From contig JAULBX010007218.1 in NCBI GenBank assembly GCA_032358255.1, positions 58,047-122,046 on the forward strand: a stretch of DNA of 64,000 nt, written 5' to 3'. The position numbers were made by a program, and so were the translations under genes. The notes under the pieces are model-generated. The model made no database searches. It was given only the letters and a program-made list of their open reading frames with translations, and was not told the DNA's origin. Within the stretch, counting starts at the first letter, position 1; each line of letters opens with the position of its first letter. Positions 60,453 through 64,000 of the stretch are shown here, one piece after another. The stretch is from Heterotrichella gracilis (Eukaryota > Sar > Xanthophyceae > Tribonematales > Xanthonemataceae).

Positions 60453-62600
60453 TCACATCTCGTCCCGCAGCCTGCGGTAGTATCGCGCCTCTGCCCCAGT
60501 CTTTGTGATGATGTCGCAGCGCTCACAGGCAGCGGGGCAGGTACCGGGCCTTGCCCGGGTGCCAATCATGAAGGTTGGGTTGCGCTCGCACTCCCCTGAT
60601 GCCGCCCAGGAGCTGCACATCTCGTCGCGGTCGCTGCAGCCAGCTGGGTTGGCATTGCCCACAGGCTGGACGTGCTGCTTGATGTCCTCAACTGGCTCAC
60701 CGCCCATGGCATAGTGGCCGACCTGCAAGAATAAGGGAAGCCAGTGAGTACAAAATTACCAATATATACATAATATAATCAATACAATATCAAAGTACAT
60801 CAATACAATAAGGGTGGGCATGCATTTTGTACTGTTGCCTCTTGCTTCAAGCACAGTAGCCTGCATGTGCAATGGTACACTGGTTTGCCAGTGCCGTACT
60901 GATGCGGCAGTGTGGTGGGCATATCATGCACAGGTGGAGGAGGGGGTGGGGTACTCACGTGGATCCACTTTGCGGCGGACCACTTCTCCCCCTTGATGAC
61001 TGGGCACGCAGAGTGCAGCGAGCGGCGCTCAAGCTCCCCGTTGGGCTTGATGCTGTGGAACAGCACTGCGTCCCCCTTCCTGGGCTTGGCAGCCAGGTGG
61101 TAGCGCGCGCACTCAGAGAAGCCCTTGTTCTCGCCACCGGGCGCTGGTAGGTTGGGGAACACGGTCTCCCCCCCTTCCTCCACGTCGGTGAGGTACATGA
61201 GCACTGTGGCGTAGCGGTTGCCGCCGTTCTCCGTCCCCTCCTTGTGGAAGAAGTAGTCCCAGTGCTGCACACAAAGCAAGGGTGTGAACCAGCTGTTCTA
61301 CATACAGGTTGCCTGCTGTGTAAACACTGCAGTGTAGTCACACAGGTTGCCGGCAACTGGACAGCGCCTTAAGACTCACACATGCCATGGTTGGTGGTAG
61401 TTTGTGAAAGAGGTTGAGCAGGATGGACAAGTTGGCAGGCAATTTAAACCAATCATGAAGAGGGGAACTCACCGCATCGTATTTCTGGTCGTGCTGGTAG
61501 CGCAGCACCTGGAGGCCCTCCCCGTTGCCAGCTGGCAGCAGTGTCCATCGTGCAATGCGCTCCTCGATGTCAGCCACCACCTGGTCCTCCCCCCTGTCGA
61601 GGAAGGTGCCGCTGCTGGTGCGGATGTCACTCACCAGGGAGCCACCGCTGTCGGTGTCAACCACCCCAGACCTCTCCAGGCGGGGCTGCGCTGTCTCCTT
61701 GATGTGGTCTGCCTCGGCTGCAGGGTGCAGTGCAGTCCAGGTCAGTCACAACTCAAGTGCTGTACAGGTTGCAGACCCACCAAAGACTGGAACTTTCGAG
61801 CGCAACAAGTGTCGGTGCAGCACGTACCAGGTGTCAGGAAGCTGTGGAACAAGAATATCCGCGCGTCTTTGTCAAGCACCTGCGGGGCACCACACTATGA
61901 CGTGAGTCCAGGACTTCCAGATGGCGAGGTTGGGCGAGATAACTGGGGTTTGAGGGCAAGAGCATAGCAGAGGTTAAGCTGGAGCGTGCTTGGTGTGATA
62001 GTTGAAAGCCTTGGTGTGCACGTCAGGAATGTGGTGCTGTACCAGTATGGTAACGCGGGCAAACAGGTGACGTGACACAGCCCACATGCGCGGGATGAAC
62101 AACGTGTGGGGTGCACCTACCTCCATCCACCTCTTGGGGGCGTCGGGATCGGGCTTGGTCTTGCCCTTTCCATGATAGCTCTCCCCCAACCAGCCTGCAA
62201 AAAGCAACAATCGAGGAGCGCTTTTTAGTGCGCTTTACTCACACTGTGCCAGCTGATGGACATGCACCTGATGCGTTCCAACACCTTCGTTCGTGCGTTT
62301 CACAAGCAGTCAGGGGCTACTTTATAACCAAAACCCAAAGTACAACGGGTTTTTGGACAGCAGGAGAGTTGATGACAGCAGGCGCTGGTCGTGGGCGCCG
62401 TCCTTTGAACAAACATGTTGGCCGATGTTTAGTAGCCCCTTGGGCGCAGTGCGTGCACTCACAACTACTGGCACGCGGTTCCACCACCACCCATCCAACT
62501 TACTGGGGAAGTCTGCATCAGGGACTACCGCGGCTGGCGCTCTGATAGCCGAAGCCAACCCTAGCGTCACAGCCAAACACAGCCAGGCGAAAGCCTTCAT
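60453..62600 (-). CDS. prolyl 4-hydroxylase with C-terminal ShKT domain
   Basis: Six exons: 62600-62504, 62194-62121, 61879-61828, 61717-61473, 61264-60959, 60722-60453. They give 348 codons with all phases kept. Residues 1-18 are a signal peptide or anchor (MKAFAWLCLAVTLGLASA). The 2-oxoglutarate/iron oxygenase core shows LERSGVVD, RTSSGTFL, VLRYQHDQKYDAHWDYF with iron ligands H157 and D159, the distal H240 in SLHSACPV, and K250 in GEKWSAAKWIH for 2-oxoglutarate. The spacing H240-K250 matches algal P4Hs. The tail has the six-Cys ShKT pattern (GCSDRDEMC...SGECERNP...CPAACERC). It should hydroxylate proline in wall hydroxyproline-rich proteins in the ER/Golgi. The last codon of exon 1 is split (S33). 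Confidence 0.92.
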
Positions 62601-63666
62601 GTTGACTGGAGCACAGCTGGCACAGCGTACAGTGACAGGGATAGAGGAAGATGGTGCTGGTTGGAAGGTTCAAAGTTAAGGCTGCTAGAAAGATAAGGTG
62701 ACCAATAAACCTGTTTTGACCTGTCTATTGTTGGTACGAACCGCCAGGGGAAATGTCGACGGCAAGTGGACAGGTTTTCGCGGCATGTAGGTAGCAAGAG
62801 TGTGAACGCACAGATGCTTGGCAGAGGTGTGCAAAAGGAATAGTCTTCACCTGTGCAGGACGCGTTTATATGCGGCAACCTCTGTGCTGAAGCCAAGCAG
62901 GCAGCGGGCAGCAAACGCAAAACGCCCGGCTACGTCACCTCTGCTTGGATATGGAATTGGTGCAGTATCGCACATGGGTTCACATGGGCTGGTCACGCAG
63001 CCCCATGTGACAGCGCCCCAGCGTACCCTCTTGTTTTAACTGTGCGTGCTCCCCTTGGCACTTGCACATGCATGCATGCGTGGATTGAACATTTTGCTTG
63101 CTTTGCTTTGATTACTCTGTGCTGCTTTTGTTGCCTTTGCATTCATAGGGACGTTGGCCTGGTTTGTTTGGTACGGAGTGTTCTTGTTCCTGCTTTCTAT
63201 GACGATAACTACTGCACGTTCCGATGCTCCCATTGGGGGACCAATGACGAAAATTGGCAGATGTTCAAAAGCTGGCTCCCAGTAGGAACACCCACCTGTT
63301 GACGGCTAGTACCTTCCCCTGTATTCTATTGCATGAGGGTTACCCACCCCTTAGGGGTGCCTCTCTGCCTTGTCCCCGGGGAGCAGGCGGTGACCCTGCG
63401 CTCTGTGTCATTTGTCTATGGCCGTTTGACCCGGGTGTGAGGAGCCCCCGGGGATGGCTATGGCGCTGCCGCCCTTTTAGTATTCCTTCCTTCCTTCCAT
63501 GCATGCGTGTGCCAAAAGGTTTAACGAACAGGCAGGATAGAGTATGTGGCGCTGTGCCTTGCCTGGGCCGTGTCACCGTTGCCGCTGCTGTGCTTGTAAA
63601 GAAGCTGACTTGGGCTGACTTGCCCAACGCTGGTTGCGGTATCTCGTGAACTTGTTCCTGTGCACA
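62601..63666. other. divergent intergenic region
   Basis: Between the prolyl hydroxylase start (-) and the third ARMET/SAP-like gene (+). No exon is supported. It carries short ttccttccttccatgcatgc-type runs near 63485-63506. Confidence 0.45.
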
Positions 63667-63813
63667 ATGCCTGGCCACAGCAACCCCACGGACTGGGCGG
63701 CTCTCTCGGCGAAGGAGTTGAAGTCCTACCTGGCCTCAAAACGTATCGACTATTCCAAGTGTTTCGAAAAGTCCGACCTGGTTCGGTTGTGCAAGGAGGC
63801 AGAAGACCAGCAA
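63667..63813 (+). CDS. first exon of a third ARMET/SAP-like family gene, cut by the window end
   Basis: The 49 codons from ATG at 63667 to the gtacct donor (phase 0) match exon 1 of the gene at 45230-51327 along their whole length: MPGHSNPTDWAALSAKELKS against MPGDSDP-DWNTLSLQDLTA, then RIDYSKCFEKSDLVRLC against HVEYSGCFDRSDLIKLC. The motif is the short SAP-type fold with a conserved Cys and acidic/Ser-Asp-Leu pattern. Whether MYND fingers follow is not visible. The frame stays open past the donor to a TAA at 63904-63906. Confidence 0.7.
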
Positions 63814-64000
63814 GTACCTGGGACGAGGCCACCTTTGCTGCAAACGCTATGTGTCCACAAACCCCGTTTTTGTATACTGTTTCGTGGCCCTTTAATGGTT
63901 GATTAAGACTCGTTTGATAGGTTAGTGTTTGATTCTATGCCTGAGCCTGTACCTTTGGTGACTGACTGTGAACTTACTTTTGAGGAGGTCAAGGCAGCTG

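Overview
This window looks like nuclear DNA of a chlorophyte green alga. The genes are rich in short GT-AG introns, and their exons are GC-rich with C or G in third positions. One gene encodes a protein with a chloroplast-type transit peptide. The gene mix (plant-type GH5 mannanase, algal prolyl 4-hydroxylase with a ShKT tail, F-box/LRR, MYND families) fits a green alga. Plant-type TTTAGGG telomere-like motifs are scattered through the introns. I see no bacterial, viral or organellar segment and no rRNA, tRNA or CRISPR. The genus cannot be fixed from sequence alone.

Layout: 0-1.3 kb, 3' end of an unidentified gene (+). 2.4-3.5 kb, four-helix membrane protein (-). 4.9-7.9 kb, F-box/LRR protein (-). 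9.8-11.6 kb, small P-loop kinase-like protein (-). 12.2-15.6 kb, a NuSAP-like protein (+). 16.9-22.5 kb, a protein with a C-terminal, highly diverged kinesin motor (+). 23.4-23.8 kb, coiled-coil protein (-). 24.3-26.9 kb, chloroplast membrane protein (+). 28.3-31.5 kb, membrane protein with a long disordered tail (+). 32.4-33.2 kb, unknown small protein (-). 33.7-38.2 kb, SETD9-like SET-domain protein (+). 38.9-39.7 kb, small secretory-pathway membrane protein (-). 40.9-44.3 kb, decayed ARMET/SAP-like plus double-MYND gene (-). 45.2-51.3 kb, the intact paralogue (-). 52.5-56.9 kb, GH5 endo-beta-mannanase (-). 58.2-59.4 kb, aldo-keto reductase (+). 60.5-62.6 kb, prolyl 4-hydroxylase (-). 63.7 kb onward, first exon of a third ARMET/SAP-like paralogue (+), cut by the window edge.

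I rebuilt most genes exon by exon. Reading phase is kept across every proposed junction, which is the main support for the models. Two themes stand out. First, two probable mitotic genes lie head to tail: the NuSAP-like protein and a kinesin whose nucleotide switches are lost although its P-loop remains. Second, introns repeatedly hold a tandem, decayed copy of the neighbouring exon edge with its splice site. I count about eight cases in seven loci, suggesting that short tandem duplication across exon/intron borders is a major force here. The ARMET/SAP plus MYND family shows the same process at gene scale: one intact copy, one decayed copy, one orphan finger fragment and one further copy.
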